Origin: Micavibrio sp. UBA2705
GTDB taxonomy: Bacteria; Pseudomonadota; Alphaproteobacteria; Micavibrionales; Micavibrionaceae
NCBI GenBank assembly: GCA_002354205.1
Contig: DELD01000027.1
Location: 53,975 to 114,070 of the forward strand
Length of the DNA stretch: 60,096 nucleotides
Direction of reading: 5' to 3'
In this document: positions 26,344 to 35,140 of the stretch, one piece after another
Layout: the number at the start of each line of letters is the position of its first letter
Numbering within the stretch: position 1 is the stretch's first letter
Program-made: the position numbers and the translations under genes
The notes under the pieces: generated by a model
Told to the model about the DNA's origin: nothing
The model's database searches: none
Seen by the model: the letters and a program-made list of their open reading frames with translations, nothing else

Positions 26344-27726
26344 TTATAGATCCTCTGCAAAACGGAGTGTCTTTTCACCTGTGGGGGCGACATCATCTGC
26401 CTCAATGATAGCACCAATATCGCGCATAAGGGAGACAAAATTTGGAAAACTTGTTTGAATTGGGGATGCATCGTCAATGCGCATCGGCGCATCCGTGGTT
26501 AAGCCAAGAATAAGAAAGCTCATCGCAATGCGGTGGTCATGGTGGGTTTCGATTTGTACGCCGCCCTTTAAAGGCCTACCATCGCCGTGAATAGTCAGGC
26601 TATCTGCACCTTCTTCTAAATTCGCACCAGCGGCAGTAAGCCCCGCTGCCATAATGCCAAGGCGGTCACTTTCTTTAACGCGCAGCTCTTCTAAGCCTGT
26701 CATCTTAGTAACGCCCTTGGCGCAGCAAGCCGCCACGGCGAGGATCGGAAATTCATCAATCATGGACGGCACGCGCTCAGCTGGCACATCAATGCCATGG
26801 AGCTGTTTGCCGCCTTTAGCGCATATATCAACCACGGTTTCGCCGCCTTGATCGTAGCTGCGCAGAATTTCAATATCCGCGCCCATTTCAATCAAGGTTT
26901 TATAAATACCATTACGCGTTTCATTGTAACATACGCCGTAAACATGAACTTCAGAATCGGCGCTCAGCACTGCGGCGACAATCGGGAAAGCCGCGCTACT
27001 GGGGTCGGATGGTACATCAACGGCGCAGCCCTGCAAGCTTTGCCCGCCTTCAATAGAGATCACACGCAGGCCTTCACTGTCGCGGCTCACATCAATATTT
27101 GCGCCAAAGTGACGGAGCATATTTTCAGTATGGTCGCGGCATGGCGCGGGCTCAGTGACTTGCGTTTTACCAGTTGCGTTTAGCCCTGCCAATAAAATAG
27201 CGGATTTCACCTGCGCAGACGCCACGGGCAATGTGTAGTTAATCCCTTTCAAAGACGCATTGCCCTTCACCGCCATCGGGATACGGCCTTTATCGCGAGC
27301 AATAAACGTAGCGCCCATTTCTTGAAGCGGCGTTATGACGCGCCCCATTGGGCGTTTACTTAAAGACGCATCGCCAACAAAAAACGTGCTCATCGCATAG
27401 CCGGCTACCACACCCATAAGCAGGCGAATAGATGTGCCGCTATTGCCCATATCAATGATTGCTTCAGATTCGCTTAAACCTTGCGCCCCAACGCCATAGC
27501 AGCGCCACAGCCCATCATCACATTTTTCAATCCGCGCACCAAGCTGACGCATCGCCTCAGCCGTTGACAGCACATCTTCACCTTCCAAAAGGCCTGAGAT
27601 AATGGTCTCGCCCTCAGCAAGGCCGCCAAACATAATCGAACGGTGCGATATTGATTTATCACCCGGCACAACGGCGCGGCCTTTTAACGGGCCTGATTTT
27701 TTGGAATATGCTGGTTTCTTGCTCAT
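26344..27726 (-). CDS. aroA: 3-phosphoshikimate 1-carboxyvinyltransferase (EPSP synthase)
   Basis: AroA joins phosphoenolpyruvate and shikimate-3-phosphate in aromatic amino acid synthesis. The 460-residue protein starts with the family motif VPGDKSISHRSIMFGGLAEG and has GLLEGEDVLSTAEAM, as in the CP4-like class of alphaproteobacteria. Later motifs are DASLSKRPMGRV and EELRVKESDRLG. At the position that is alanine in the CP4 enzyme the motif here reads GNSGTSIR, with glycine as in ordinary sensitive enzymes. The cmk start follows within a few bases to 80 bases depending on the start chosen. The upstream 198 bases are shared with the divergent cysS. Confidence 0.97.
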   Translation of the reverse strand: MSKKPAYSKKSGPLKGRAVVPGDKSISHRSIMFGGLAEGETIISGLLEGEDVLSTAEAMRQLGARIEKCDDGLWRCYGVGAQGLSESEAIIDMGNSGTSIRLLMGVVAGYAMSTFFVGDASLSKRPMGRVITPLQEMGATFIARDKGRIPMAVKGNASLKGINYTLPVASAQVKSAILLAGLNATGKTQVTEPAPCRDHTENMLRHFGANIDVSRDSEGLRVISIEGGQSLQGCAVDVPSDPSSAAFPIVAAVLSADSEVHVYGVCYNETRNGIYKTLIEMGADIEILRSYDQGGETVVDICAKGGKQLHGIDVPAERVPSMIDEFPILAVAACCAKGVTKMTGLEELRVKESDRLGIMAAGLTAAGANLEEGADSLTIHGDGRPLKGGVQIETHHDHRIAMSFLILGLTTDAPMRIDDASPIQTSFPNFVSLMRDIGAIIEADDVAPTGEKTLRFAEDL

Positions 27727-27924
27727 GACCTAAACTTCGTAATTATCTTGATATGAGTATATATAACCAACTGACTTCAAACGTCTAGGGGGCAAGGCAG
27801 ATAAATCATGCTTCATCGCAAAAAAGTTACATTGCGCCGCAGTTTAAACCATGAAGCCTATTGATTTTAAGGGTAAATTATTCATAGTATAAAAGCTCTG
27901 CCACATCTAATCGTTAGAAGGTAA

Positions 27925-29292
27925 ATGACTGATATTTTTTTACACAATTCCCTGACCCGCAAAAAAGAAAAATTTGTGCCGATTGACCCTGAGCACATAC
28001 GCCTCTATGCATGTGGCCCTACGGTTTATAATTTCGCCCATATTGGCAATGCGCGCATGGCAGTGGTGTTTGATCTATTAACCCGTGTTTTTAAACATGT
28101 TTATCCCAAAGTAACCTATGTATCCAACATTACCGATGTTGATGATAAAATTATCACAGCATCCAAAGAAACAGGCGTGCCCATTGCCGAAATTACAGCG
28201 AAATATACCAAGATTTATAATGATGATATGGCGGCGCTTGGTGTCAACGTCCCTGATATTCAGCCCCATGCCACTGACCATATTGATGACATGATTAAGC
28301 TTTGCGAAGCGATGATTGCCAATGGACACGCTTATGCTGCTGACGGGCATGTACTGTTTAACGTGCCAAGCTTTGCACCTTATGGCGGGCTTTCTGGGCG
28401 TAGCCGTGATGATCAAATCGCTGGCGCGCGGGTTGAAGTGGCAAGCTACAAAAAAGACGCAGCAGATTTTGTACTGTGGAAGCCCTCCGCTGATGATGAA
28501 CCCGGCTGGGACAGCCCATGGGGTTATGGCCGCCCAGGCTGGCATATTGAATGTAGCGCAATGAGTGAAGTGCATCTTGGCCTGCCGTTTGACATTCATG
28601 GCGGCGGCGCAGATTTAAAATTCCCGCACCATGAAAATGAAATTGCGCAAAGCTGCTGCGCACATAACCACACAAATTTAGACGCTTTTGCCAAATATTG
28701 GGTACATAATGGCTTTGTCACTGTCGAAGGTGAAAAGATGTCAAAGTCGCTTGGCAACTTCACCCTTGCCCATGATCTGCTTGAACAATATGACGGTGAA
28801 GTGCTGCGCCTGACGCTGCTTTCTGCACATTACCGTCAGCCGCTTGATTGGTCAGTCGACAAACTTAAACAAAGCAAAAAAACACTCGATAGCCTATATC
28901 GGTTTATTGAAGAAAACGCCGCTGACACGGTAGAAAATGGCGATATATGCACTGATGTACTTGCCGCTTTATCCGACGATCTTAACACGCCACTTGCATT
29001 TAGCAAGTTACATGCGCTTGCCAAAAACGTTACGCTTAGCCCTGCCCAAATTGCAGCGCAATTAAAAGCCACTGGCGCGTTACTGGGTATATTACAGCAA
29101 GACCCGCAAATTTGGTTTGGGCGCAAAGGCGATGATGCCAGTGATATTGATGCGTTATTAATTCAGCGCACCGAAGCCAAAGCGAGTAAAAACTGGGCGC
29201 GCGCCGATGAAATTCGCGATGAGCTAACCGCGATGGGCATTGAAATTGAAGATACGCCAGAAGGCCCACGCTGGAAGAAGATTAGCGCTTGA
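27925..29292 (+). CDS. cysS: Cysteinyl-tRNA synthetase
   Basis: CysS charges tRNA-Cys. The class I signature HIGNARMAVVFDLL (HIGH-like) follows the zinc-binding start ACGPTVYNFAHIG, and the KMSKSLGNF loop is intact. The zinc site continues in WHIECSAMS and FPHHENEIAQSC. The 455-residue length is normal. GAAGGT lies eight bases before the ATG. The DivL-like kinase gene follows after 34 bases and may share the transcript. Confidence 0.97.
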   Translation: MTDIFLHNSLTRKKEKFVPIDPEHIRLYACGPTVYNFAHIGNARMAVVFDLLTRVFKHVYPKVTYVSNITDVDDKIITASKETGVPIAEITAKYTKIYNDDMAALGVNVPDIQPHATDHIDDMIKLCEAMIANGHAYAADGHVLFNVPSFAPYGGLSGRSRDDQIAGARVEVASYKKDAADFVLWKPSADDEPGWDSPWGYGRPGWHIECSAMSEVHLGLPFDIHGGGADLKFPHHENEIAQSCCAHNHTNLDAFAKYWVHNGFVTVEGEKMSKSLGNFTLAHDLLEQYDGEVLRLTLLSAHYRQPLDWSVDKLKQSKKTLDSLYRFIEENAADTVENGDICTDVLAALSDDLNTPLAFSKLHALAKNVTLSPAQIAAQLKATGALLGILQQDPQIWFGRKGDDASDIDALLIQRTEAKASKNWARADEIRDELTAMGIEIEDTPEGPRWKKISA

Positions 29293-29326
29293 TGCAGGGT
29301 CAAGAGCGCGTTAAACTTCGTACACG

Positions 29327-31672
29327 ATGAATCAAGCGAATCTGAAACAGAAAAAAATATCAACGCATAGCTTATGGGAGCGCCTTACAGGTAAGGCTGC
29401 CATTAAGGACGAACGCGCACGGCTCGAAGCTTTCCTCAATGCTTTCCCTGGGGCATATTGCGGCTTTGGCACGGATGGTCAGACCACGGCTTATCATCCT
29501 GATTGTGAAAAACTGCTTGGCCTAAACGGCAATATTAACAGCATTCATGACATTCAAAACACATTAGACGGCTCTGATTCTGCGGCGCTTGAAAGCTATT
29601 ATGATCGGCTTGAAGAACATGGTCGCGCCTTTATTTTAAAAGCAAAGACGCGCAAAGATCAAAAAATCCTGCGCATTAGCGGACGCAAAGGCTCTGACCT
29701 CGAAGAACGTCTGCATTACTTCATCCTCTGGATCGAAGACATTACCGAACAAGAATCCGAATATAAGCAGCTGCAAGAACAATCAGATGGCGCACGGCAA
29801 AATGTTAAGCGCCTTACCCTTGGCCTTGAAAGCCAGCCTTTTCCTGTATGGTTTCACAATATTCGCGGCAAGTTGATATGGGTCAATGGCGCTTACGAAA
29901 AAATGACCGGCAAAACGCAGGATGAGATTTTAAAAGACCAAATTGAACTGCCAATGAAAAACCGCGCGCAAGGTTCTGTCCTTGGCGCGATGGCGCAAAA
30001 GGCACTGCTTGAAGGCCAGCCGCAAGAAAACAAGCAATACAGCATTATTAAAGGCAAGCGCCGCAAATTATTGATCCGCAGCGCCCCGTTGCTGAGCGTT
30101 GATCACAGCATTGGCACAGCCGTCGATATCACCGACCAAGAAGAATCAGAGCAAAAATACAAACAAGTCCTCGCGGGGTATAATGAGCTGTTCCATCATT
30201 TAACGACCGCTATTGGCATTTATGACCAAGACACAAAGCTTGAATATTACAACGCCGCCTATGCCCAGCTTTGGGGGCTAGAAGAACAATGGCTTGATTC
30301 TAAGCCGCGCATGAGCGACGTACTCGAAAGATTGCGTGAACAGCGCCGCCTGCCTGAACAATCAGATTTCCGCGCCTATAAACAAGAATGGATGGACATG
30401 TTCACGGGGCTGATTGAGCCGCTAGACGACATGCTTTACTTGCCTGATAGCTCGGCGCTGCGGATGCTTGTCATTCCCCGCCCACATGGTGGGCTGATGG
30501 TGACGTTTGAAGATGTAACCTCTCGCCTTGAACTTGAATCTTCCTATAACACACTAATCGCCGTGCAAAAAGAAACCCTTGATAACCTTGCCGAAGGCGT
30601 TGTTGTGTTTGGCGGCGATGGGCGGTTGAAGCTTTGTAATACGGCCTTTACGGCCAAATGGAGTATTAACCCAGAAAATATTGAAGGCGAGCCGCATATA
30701 TCCAAGATAGCAGAGATGATGCAAAGCTTCTTTGATGACGAAGTCTGGGATGAAATGCGTGACTTTATTTTGGCGCTCGCGCTTAACCGCGAACAAATAT
30801 CGCGTGAAATTTACCGCAATAATAATACCGCGCTTGATTGCGCCGCGACGCCACTGCCTGATGGCGGGGCGCTAGTGACATTTACTGATGTGACCGACCG
30901 CGCTTTGGCAGAAAAAGCGTTGAAAGAGAAAAACGCCGCCCTGCAAACCGCAGAGCAGTTAAAGGTCGACTTCCTCGCCAATGTATCATATCAGCTGCGT
31001 ACGCCGCTTAACGCGATGATTGGCTTTAACGACATGCTGAAAAATGAATATTTCGGCCCATTAAATGACAAACAAAAAGAATATACGGGCGATATGGGTG
31101 AATCCGGTCAGCGCCTTAAAACATTAATTGATGATATTCTTGATCTCTCGACAATAGAAGCCGGCTACCTTGAGCTTACTCTTGAAGAAGAGCCCGTTAA
31201 GGAGCTACTCAGTAATTTACACAGCCTCACGATAGATTGGGCGATGAAAGAGAACATCCGCCTTGAACTTAAATGCCCAAGCAATATCGGCAAAGCCAAT
31301 ATCGATTCAGCGCGGATTAAGCAGGTCTTATTAAACCTGATGCGTAATGCGCTTGAACACACTTCTGCGGGCGGAACAATTACGCTTGGCGCAAAGCGCG
31401 AAAAGGAAAACATTCTTTTTTACGTGGCTGACACTGGCGGCGGCATTGGCCAAGAAGAGGTTGAACGCATATTCAAACCATTTGAGCGCGGCAATGCGAG
31501 CGATGATTTGATGGTCAGCAATAACGACACCCGCGGCGCAGGGCTGGGGCTTACTTTGGTGAAAAACATTACCGAACTACATGGCGGCGAAGTGCGCGTA
31601 GACACGGAACTTGGTTATGGTACAACCATCACCATTGCCCTGCCGCGCGACGGGCAAAAGCCAGCATCATAA
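29327..31672 (+). CDS. DivL-like PAS sensor kinase with tyrosine in place of the phospho-acceptor histidine
   Basis: The 781-residue protein has an N-terminal PAS series: about 30-150, 170-270 (FPVWFHNIRGKLIWVNGAYE), 280-400 and 420-530 (EGVVVFGGDGRLKLCNTAF). It is followed by a HisKA-like dimerisation helix and an HATPase_c domain with NLMRNALEH, ADTGGGIG and GAGLGLTLV. The H-box reads FLANVSYQLRTPLN: the codon TAT at 30989-30991 puts tyrosine (about Tyr555) where histidine is expected. Caulobacter DivL has the same substitution (Tyr550), a similar length (769) and repeated PAS domains. DivL controls CckA and thus CtrA phosphorylation. No signal peptide is seen. Orthology is inferred from architecture. 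Confidence 0.85.
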   Translation: MNQANLKQKKISTHSLWERLTGKAAIKDERARLEAFLNAFPGAYCGFGTDGQTTAYHPDCEKLLGLNGNINSIHDIQNTLDGSDSAALESYYDRLEEHGRAFILKAKTRKDQKILRISGRKGSDLEERLHYFILWIEDITEQESEYKQLQEQSDGARQNVKRLTLGLESQPFPVWFHNIRGKLIWVNGAYEKMTGKTQDEILKDQIELPMKNRAQGSVLGAMAQKALLEGQPQENKQYSIIKGKRRKLLIRSAPLLSVDHSIGTAVDITDQEESEQKYKQVLAGYNELFHHLTTAIGIYDQDTKLEYYNAAYAQLWGLEEQWLDSKPRMSDVLERLREQRRLPEQSDFRAYKQEWMDMFTGLIEPLDDMLYLPDSSALRMLVIPRPHGGLMVTFEDVTSRLELESSYNTLIAVQKETLDNLAEGVVVFGGDGRLKLCNTAFTAKWSINPENIEGEPHISKIAEMMQSFFDDEVWDEMRDFILALALNREQISREIYRNNNTALDCAATPLPDGGALVTFTDVTDRALAEKALKEKNAALQTAEQLKVDFLANVSYQLRTPLNAMIGFNDMLKNEYFGPLNDKQKEYTGDMGESGQRLKTLIDDILDLSTIEAGYLELTLEEEPVKELLSNLHSLTIDWAMKENIRLELKCPSNIGKANIDSARIKQVLLNLMRNALEHTSAGGTITLGAKREKENILFYVADTGGGIGQEEVERIFKPFERGNASDDLMVSNNDTRGAGLGLTLVKNITELHGGEVRVDTELGYGTTITIALPRDGQKPAS

Positions 31673-31729
31673 ACCATAAATTTTGCGTAGATTAAGCCTA
31701 TGTTCATATTAACTTTGTGAGGAAGAACC

Positions 31730-32218
31730 ATGTACCGTTTATGCCTATGCTTATTTTGCTTTATAATCATAACTTCATTCAACGCGGCCAATGCAGATAC
31801 CCAAGATGCAGGCAGCACTTATGCCAGCTACACAAAAGCCATTAAGAACGCAACAGAGATAGATCAGCTGAATATCTATTTATCAAAAAACCTTTTGACT
31901 GCACGCGCCGATTATGCAGAGCAAGCCGCAAAACGTAAGGGCACGAGCCTTGACGCCATCCATCAAACACTTTTAGAGCGTGCAAAATATGCTGAAAGCT
32001 GCATCTCGGCGCGGAAGTTTTTAGAGGCGACATCACAAAACGCAGGGCAAGTGATATTACATTACAGCTTTAAAGATGTCTGCGCGACAGCAGGCAGCAT
32101 TGCTGCAGAACTTGAAAATGTCACCATGGTGCAAGAAAATGGCCTGTGGAAAGTTGACATGGTGCACGCAAAACCAAGGCAGGCTGTAAAAATCAAGAAA
32201 GTTATAGTGCCAGAATAA
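31730..32218 (+). CDS. Hypothetical secreted protein
   Basis: A signal peptide ends near AANADTQ, so the protein should be periplasmic. The mature part is about 140 residues, with two cysteines (ESCISAR and KDVCATAG) that could form a disulfide. The C-terminal half has a fold-like pattern ILHYSFKDVC, ENVTMVQENGLWKVDMV that resembles small periplasmic proteins with a cystatin-like or DUF4878-like ending, but I cannot assign a family. GTGAGGAAGA precedes the ATG. It lies 57 bases after the kinase gene. Confidence 0.75.
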   Translation: MYRLCLCLFCFIIITSFNAANADTQDAGSTYASYTKAIKNATEIDQLNIYLSKNLLTARADYAEQAAKRKGTSLDAIHQTLLERAKYAESCISARKFLEATSQNAGQVILHYSFKDVCATAGSIAAELENVTMVQENGLWKVDMVHAKPRQAVKIKKVIVPE

Positions 32219-32227
32219 GCCGCGCTT

Positions 32228-32863
32228 TTAACGCTGCAAAACATATCCCGCATCAGTCGTAATCAGAACTTCTGGGACGGAGGGGTCTTTTTCTAACTTC
32301 TGGCGCAGTCTGTAAATATGCGTTTCAAGGGTGTGAGTTTCAACGTCTTGATGGTAAGCCCAAATAGTATCAAGCAGACCTTGACGAGTAATCCCTTCAC
32401 CCGCAGCCAAATAAAGCGCGCGTAATATCTGGCCTTCACGGTCCGTTAAGTCGGTCTCGCGCCCATTTTCTTTTGCTTTGATCAGGTTTTCAGGGAATAT
32501 AATTTCCCAGCCCTTTATATCGAGGACGCGGCGCACTTGACCGTTTGATTTCCCCTGTAGCAGAGAGGACAGGCGATCCATTAATTGCCCAACACGTAAA
32601 GGCGCACGGAATTTATAATCAAAAAGGCTTTCTTTCGCGCCATCAGCCGCGCCCCAATATAAAAAGAAGCTTAATTTATGTGCGGCGGCTAAAGCGGCGG
32701 CGGTATCATGATCATATGGCGCAGCGCATAATATGATATCGCCTTCGCCGCCATCATGGACATCCAAATCAAGCGAGAGCGCATCACCAACGGCGCATGC
32801 AGCGTCATGCAGCGCAGCTGCGATGACGCTATCTTGACAATAAATGGCGATTGATTTCTTCAT
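32228..32863 (-). CDS. OmpR-type winged-helix regulator with degenerate receiver domain
   Basis: The C-terminal 80 residues form a Trans_reg_C winged helix: LTDREGQILRALYLAAGEGITRQ, ETHTLETHIYRLRQKLEKD and LITTDAGYVLQ. The N-terminal 110 residues are receiver-like in length and strand pattern but lack key residues. The acidic pair after strand 1 is mostly missing (AIYCQDSV). The strand that should end in the phosphorylated aspartate reads DIILCAAPYD. Phosphorylation-independent control is therefore likely. It converges with the gene at 31730 and stands alone. Confidence 0.85.
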   Translation of the reverse strand: MKKSIAIYCQDSVIAAALHDAACAVGDALSLDLDVHDGGEGDIILCAAPYDHDTAAALAAAHKLSFFLYWGAADGAKESLFDYKFRAPLRVGQLMDRLSSLLQGKSNGQVRRVLDIKGWEIIFPENLIKAKENGRETDLTDREGQILRALYLAAGEGITRQGLLDTIWAYHQDVETHTLETHIYRLRQKLEKDPSVPEVLITTDAGYVLQR

Positions 32864-33004
32864 GTTCCCTAATCGGTTAATTTTACCTATGTAGCGTAAA
32901 AATGCAGTATCTAAAGCGTTTTCTACCTATAACTCTTAGCATTTTCAGCCCTCGTGATAAAGCTAATTCCCTGTATTCATGCGCTTTATCAGCAATGCGC
33001 ATAA

Positions 33005-33021
33005 TTGGCACGATTCTTGAA
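33005..33021 (+). promoter_or_regulatory. Possible sigma-54-type element
   Basis: TTGGCACG-N4-TTGAA at 33005-33021 matches the -24 half of the RpoN consensus fully. The -12 half differs at the conserved C (TTGA instead of TTGC). A TATAAT-like string just after could instead be a sigma-70 -10 box. It lies about 40 bases before the gene at 33063. Confidence 0.25.
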
Positions 33022-33062
33022 TATATAATCTATGGGCGGGCATAAATTGGTGAAGGAAGATG

Positions 33063-33656
33063 ATGGATATAAATAATAGTTTTCAAAATACAAACAGCAA
33101 TGCGGCGGGACGTGCGCAGAGCAAGAGCGATGAACAGGCCTTGTTTATGCGCCAAAAGAATGAGCGTATGGCAGGGTCAGCGCCTGAATGGCGCAGTTCA
33201 CAATCCGCCCGTGAAGACAGCGTCTTTCGCCTTAGTGAAGCCGCGCAAGGTGGGAATGACGAAACACAATCCCCGTATGTGCAATCCTTTAAAGGATATA
33301 TGCTAAAATCTGTTCCTAAAGAAGAAGCCTTTGGCGTTGGTGATATGGTTGATATGATCAACCCCCTGCATCACTTACCGCTGATAGGTCCAATGTATCG
33401 CGGCGTTACTGGCGATGATATTAACCCCGCTGGGCGCGTTATTGGCGGCACAGTCTTTGGCGGCATATTAGGCGGCGCGGGCAGCATAGCCAATATCATT
33501 TCAGAAGAAGAAACAGGGCGCGACTTGCCTAGTCTGGCTTTGGATAAAGTCACACAAAATGAAGCACATAGCGCCTATTACCAAGCCCAAAAAGCCGCGC
33601 AAGGCAGCACGTTTGATAATCAATACCGTCCTGAAAAACCACAATATAATGAATAA
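33063..33656 (+). CDS. Conserved alphaproteobacterial-type hypothetical protein with glycine-zipper segment
   Basis: The first 85 residues are polar and probably disordered (NSFQNTNSNAAGRAQSK). The conserved core DMVDMINPLHHLPLIGPMYR, then GDDINPAGRVIGG and a glycine-rich hydrophobic stretch VFGGILGGAGSIANII, resembles a family I have seen in other alphaproteobacteria, of unknown role. The glycine pattern could insert into or bind a membrane. ATG at 33063 is preferred, five bases after AAGGA; another ATG is directly upstream at 33060. The gene is alone. Confidence 0.72.
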   Translation: MDINNSFQNTNSNAAGRAQSKSDEQALFMRQKNERMAGSAPEWRSSQSAREDSVFRLSEAAQGGNDETQSPYVQSFKGYMLKSVPKEEAFGVGDMVDMINPLHHLPLIGPMYRGVTGDDINPAGRVIGGTVFGGILGGAGSIANIISEEETGRDLPSLALDKVTQNEAHSAYYQAQKAAQGSTFDNQYRPEKPQYNE

Positions 33657-33689
33657 AGGCTTTGCTGTTTTTTACTTATAGCATCTTGC

Positions 33690-34265
33690 TTACTTTTGGC
33701 GTTTAAGCAAAATATAATACGCGCCGCTGCCGCCATGAAAACGCTGTGCTTGGCGCAGCTTCAAAATCTTACTTTTTAAATCAGGCTGTTCCAGCCATTG
33801 CGGCAAAGACTGTTTTAATATGCCTACTTCTTGATAAGAGCCATCCGCGCCTTTGCGCCCCTTACCTGTAATCACCATCACACAGCGCAGCCCCAAAGAA
33901 GCATTGCGCGTAATAAACCGGCATAGCTGATCATAGGCCTGCTGCTGATTATAACCGTGCAGGTCAAGCGTTGCTTCTATCGGCATTTGACCTTTTCGAA
34001 ACTTATCAAAGCTGCGGCGGTCAATATCACCATGGCTGTGTAAATCATGCTGCACGTCGCGTTCCATGAGCACATCTTGGGTTTTTGGCACGCTCTGCAT
34101 TTTTTTAACGCGCTGTTTTTCTGTGCGTATATTCTCATGCACCGCCCCTAGTCCTTCATGCGGCGCACCTTCACTGGGCTTCTCTTCACTCGGCGCATCG
34201 TATCCTTTTAGCGGCGTGACATCCTGCGTTACAAAAGACCACAGCGCAGCATCAGCCGCGCTCAT
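33690..34265 (-). CDS. Smr-domain protein
   Basis: The C-terminal half is an Smr domain: ATLDLHGYNQQQAYDQLC, CVMVITGKGRKG and the final RFHGGSGAYYILLKR. LDLHG and TGKG are the diagnostic pieces. Small stand-alone Smr proteins are nuclease-like and may act on nucleic acids; no partner is visible here. ATG at 34265, preceded by AGGGGG, is preferred over the in-frame ATG at 34298 and gives 191 residues. The N-terminal 100 residues are charged and likely flexible. The gene diverges from the secreted protein gene at 34344. Confidence 0.88.
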   Translation of the reverse strand: MSAADAALWSFVTQDVTPLKGYDAPSEEKPSEGAPHEGLGAVHENIRTEKQRVKKMQSVPKTQDVLMERDVQHDLHSHGDIDRRSFDKFRKGQMPIEATLDLHGYNQQQAYDQLCRFITRNASLGLRCVMVITGKGRKGADGSYQEVGILKQSLPQWLEQPDLKSKILKLRQAQRFHGGSGAYYILLKRQK

Positions 34266-34343
34266 CTTTTCCCCCTGTTTGTCTTTGTCTTTTTTCATGA
34301 TAAAATTAATTTCTATTTAAGCCTTAGGTTTTAGAATACCTCT

Positions 34344-35129
34344 ATGAAAAGTTTAATTTCTTTATTTATTATACGCTATATAGTCGTTTTTATTGTTAGC
34401 TTTAATTTTTTATTTTTCTGTATCCATGTGGCGCGCGCGCAGGGTGATGAAATTTTGCGCCTTAAACCTTCAAGCGCTGAACATATTGCTTTTTGTTATT
34501 TTAACCTTGCGCAGGTTGATCCTAACATCACAAAAATCGCTGTCAGAAACTTAGCCGGCAGCGCAAGCCCTGATGATGGGCAAGCTGAGATTAATCGCTT
34601 ACAAAAACGACTTGGCGACACGAAGCCCGAACAGCAATATATCATTATAAATGATTTTGTCGACTTCGCGGCAAAGCAAGGGCCCTCGGGTGAGCGGCTA
34701 TTTGTGTTCCCTGCTTTCAATGTTGAGTTTTTTCATACGGCACGTTATCAAAACACGCGATTTATGGTTATCCCCAAGGGCATTGAAAACCTTAACGAGG
34801 TTGAGCTGAGTGAAGATCAAATCAATCAATTTTTACGCAGCTTTGATCAGCAGCCTTTTATTGGCTATGCGCTACATATCCGCGCTAATTATGCAGCCAG
34901 AGAGAAGATAAGCTTAGAAGACGCATTAGAGTACAGCATGATTTCAGGTGATGTGGCATATCTCGCGTTTTTAGACCGTAATGGCCTGCCCATTTGGCAA
35001 TATAAAGCGCCGTGGTACGGCGAGACGGTAAAAAAAGAGCTTGATACGCTGTATCATAAAAACGGCGCAGCCACATCACAAGAAATACAATCCGTTAATG
35101 ATGAAATCAAACGCATGTATAAGAAATAG
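34344..35129 (+). CDS. Hypothetical secreted protein
   Basis: A long hydrophobic N-terminus (residues 8-28) ending in HVARAQGDE is a signal peptide. The mature 230 residues show no family I recognise. A segment RLFVFPAFNVEFFHTARYQNT and a later EQLNQ-type helical stretch (ELSEDQINQFLRSFDQQ) are visible, and the C-terminus is basic (IKRMYKK). One cysteine remains in the mature part. The gene converges with hslU with 11 bases between stops. Confidence 0.72.
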   Translation: MKSLISLFIIRYIVVFIVSFNFLFFCIHVARAQGDEILRLKPSSAEHIAFCYFNLAQVDPNITKIAVRNLAGSASPDDGQAEINRLQKRLGDTKPEQQYIIINDFVDFAAKQGPSGERLFVFPAFNVEFFHTARYQNTRFMVIPKGIENLNEVELSEDQINQFLRSFDQQPFIGYALHIRANYAAREKISLEDALEYSMISGDVAYLAFLDRNGLPIWQYKAPWYGETVKKELDTLYHKNGAATSQEIQSVNDEIKRMYKK

Positions 35130-35140
35130 CGAGCCTCTCG

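Noticed and set aside
26344..27726. Glyphosate-tolerant class II EPSP synthase
   Set aside because: Overall similarity is to the CP4-like class, but the position that is alanine in CP4 is glycine here, so tolerance cannot be claimed.
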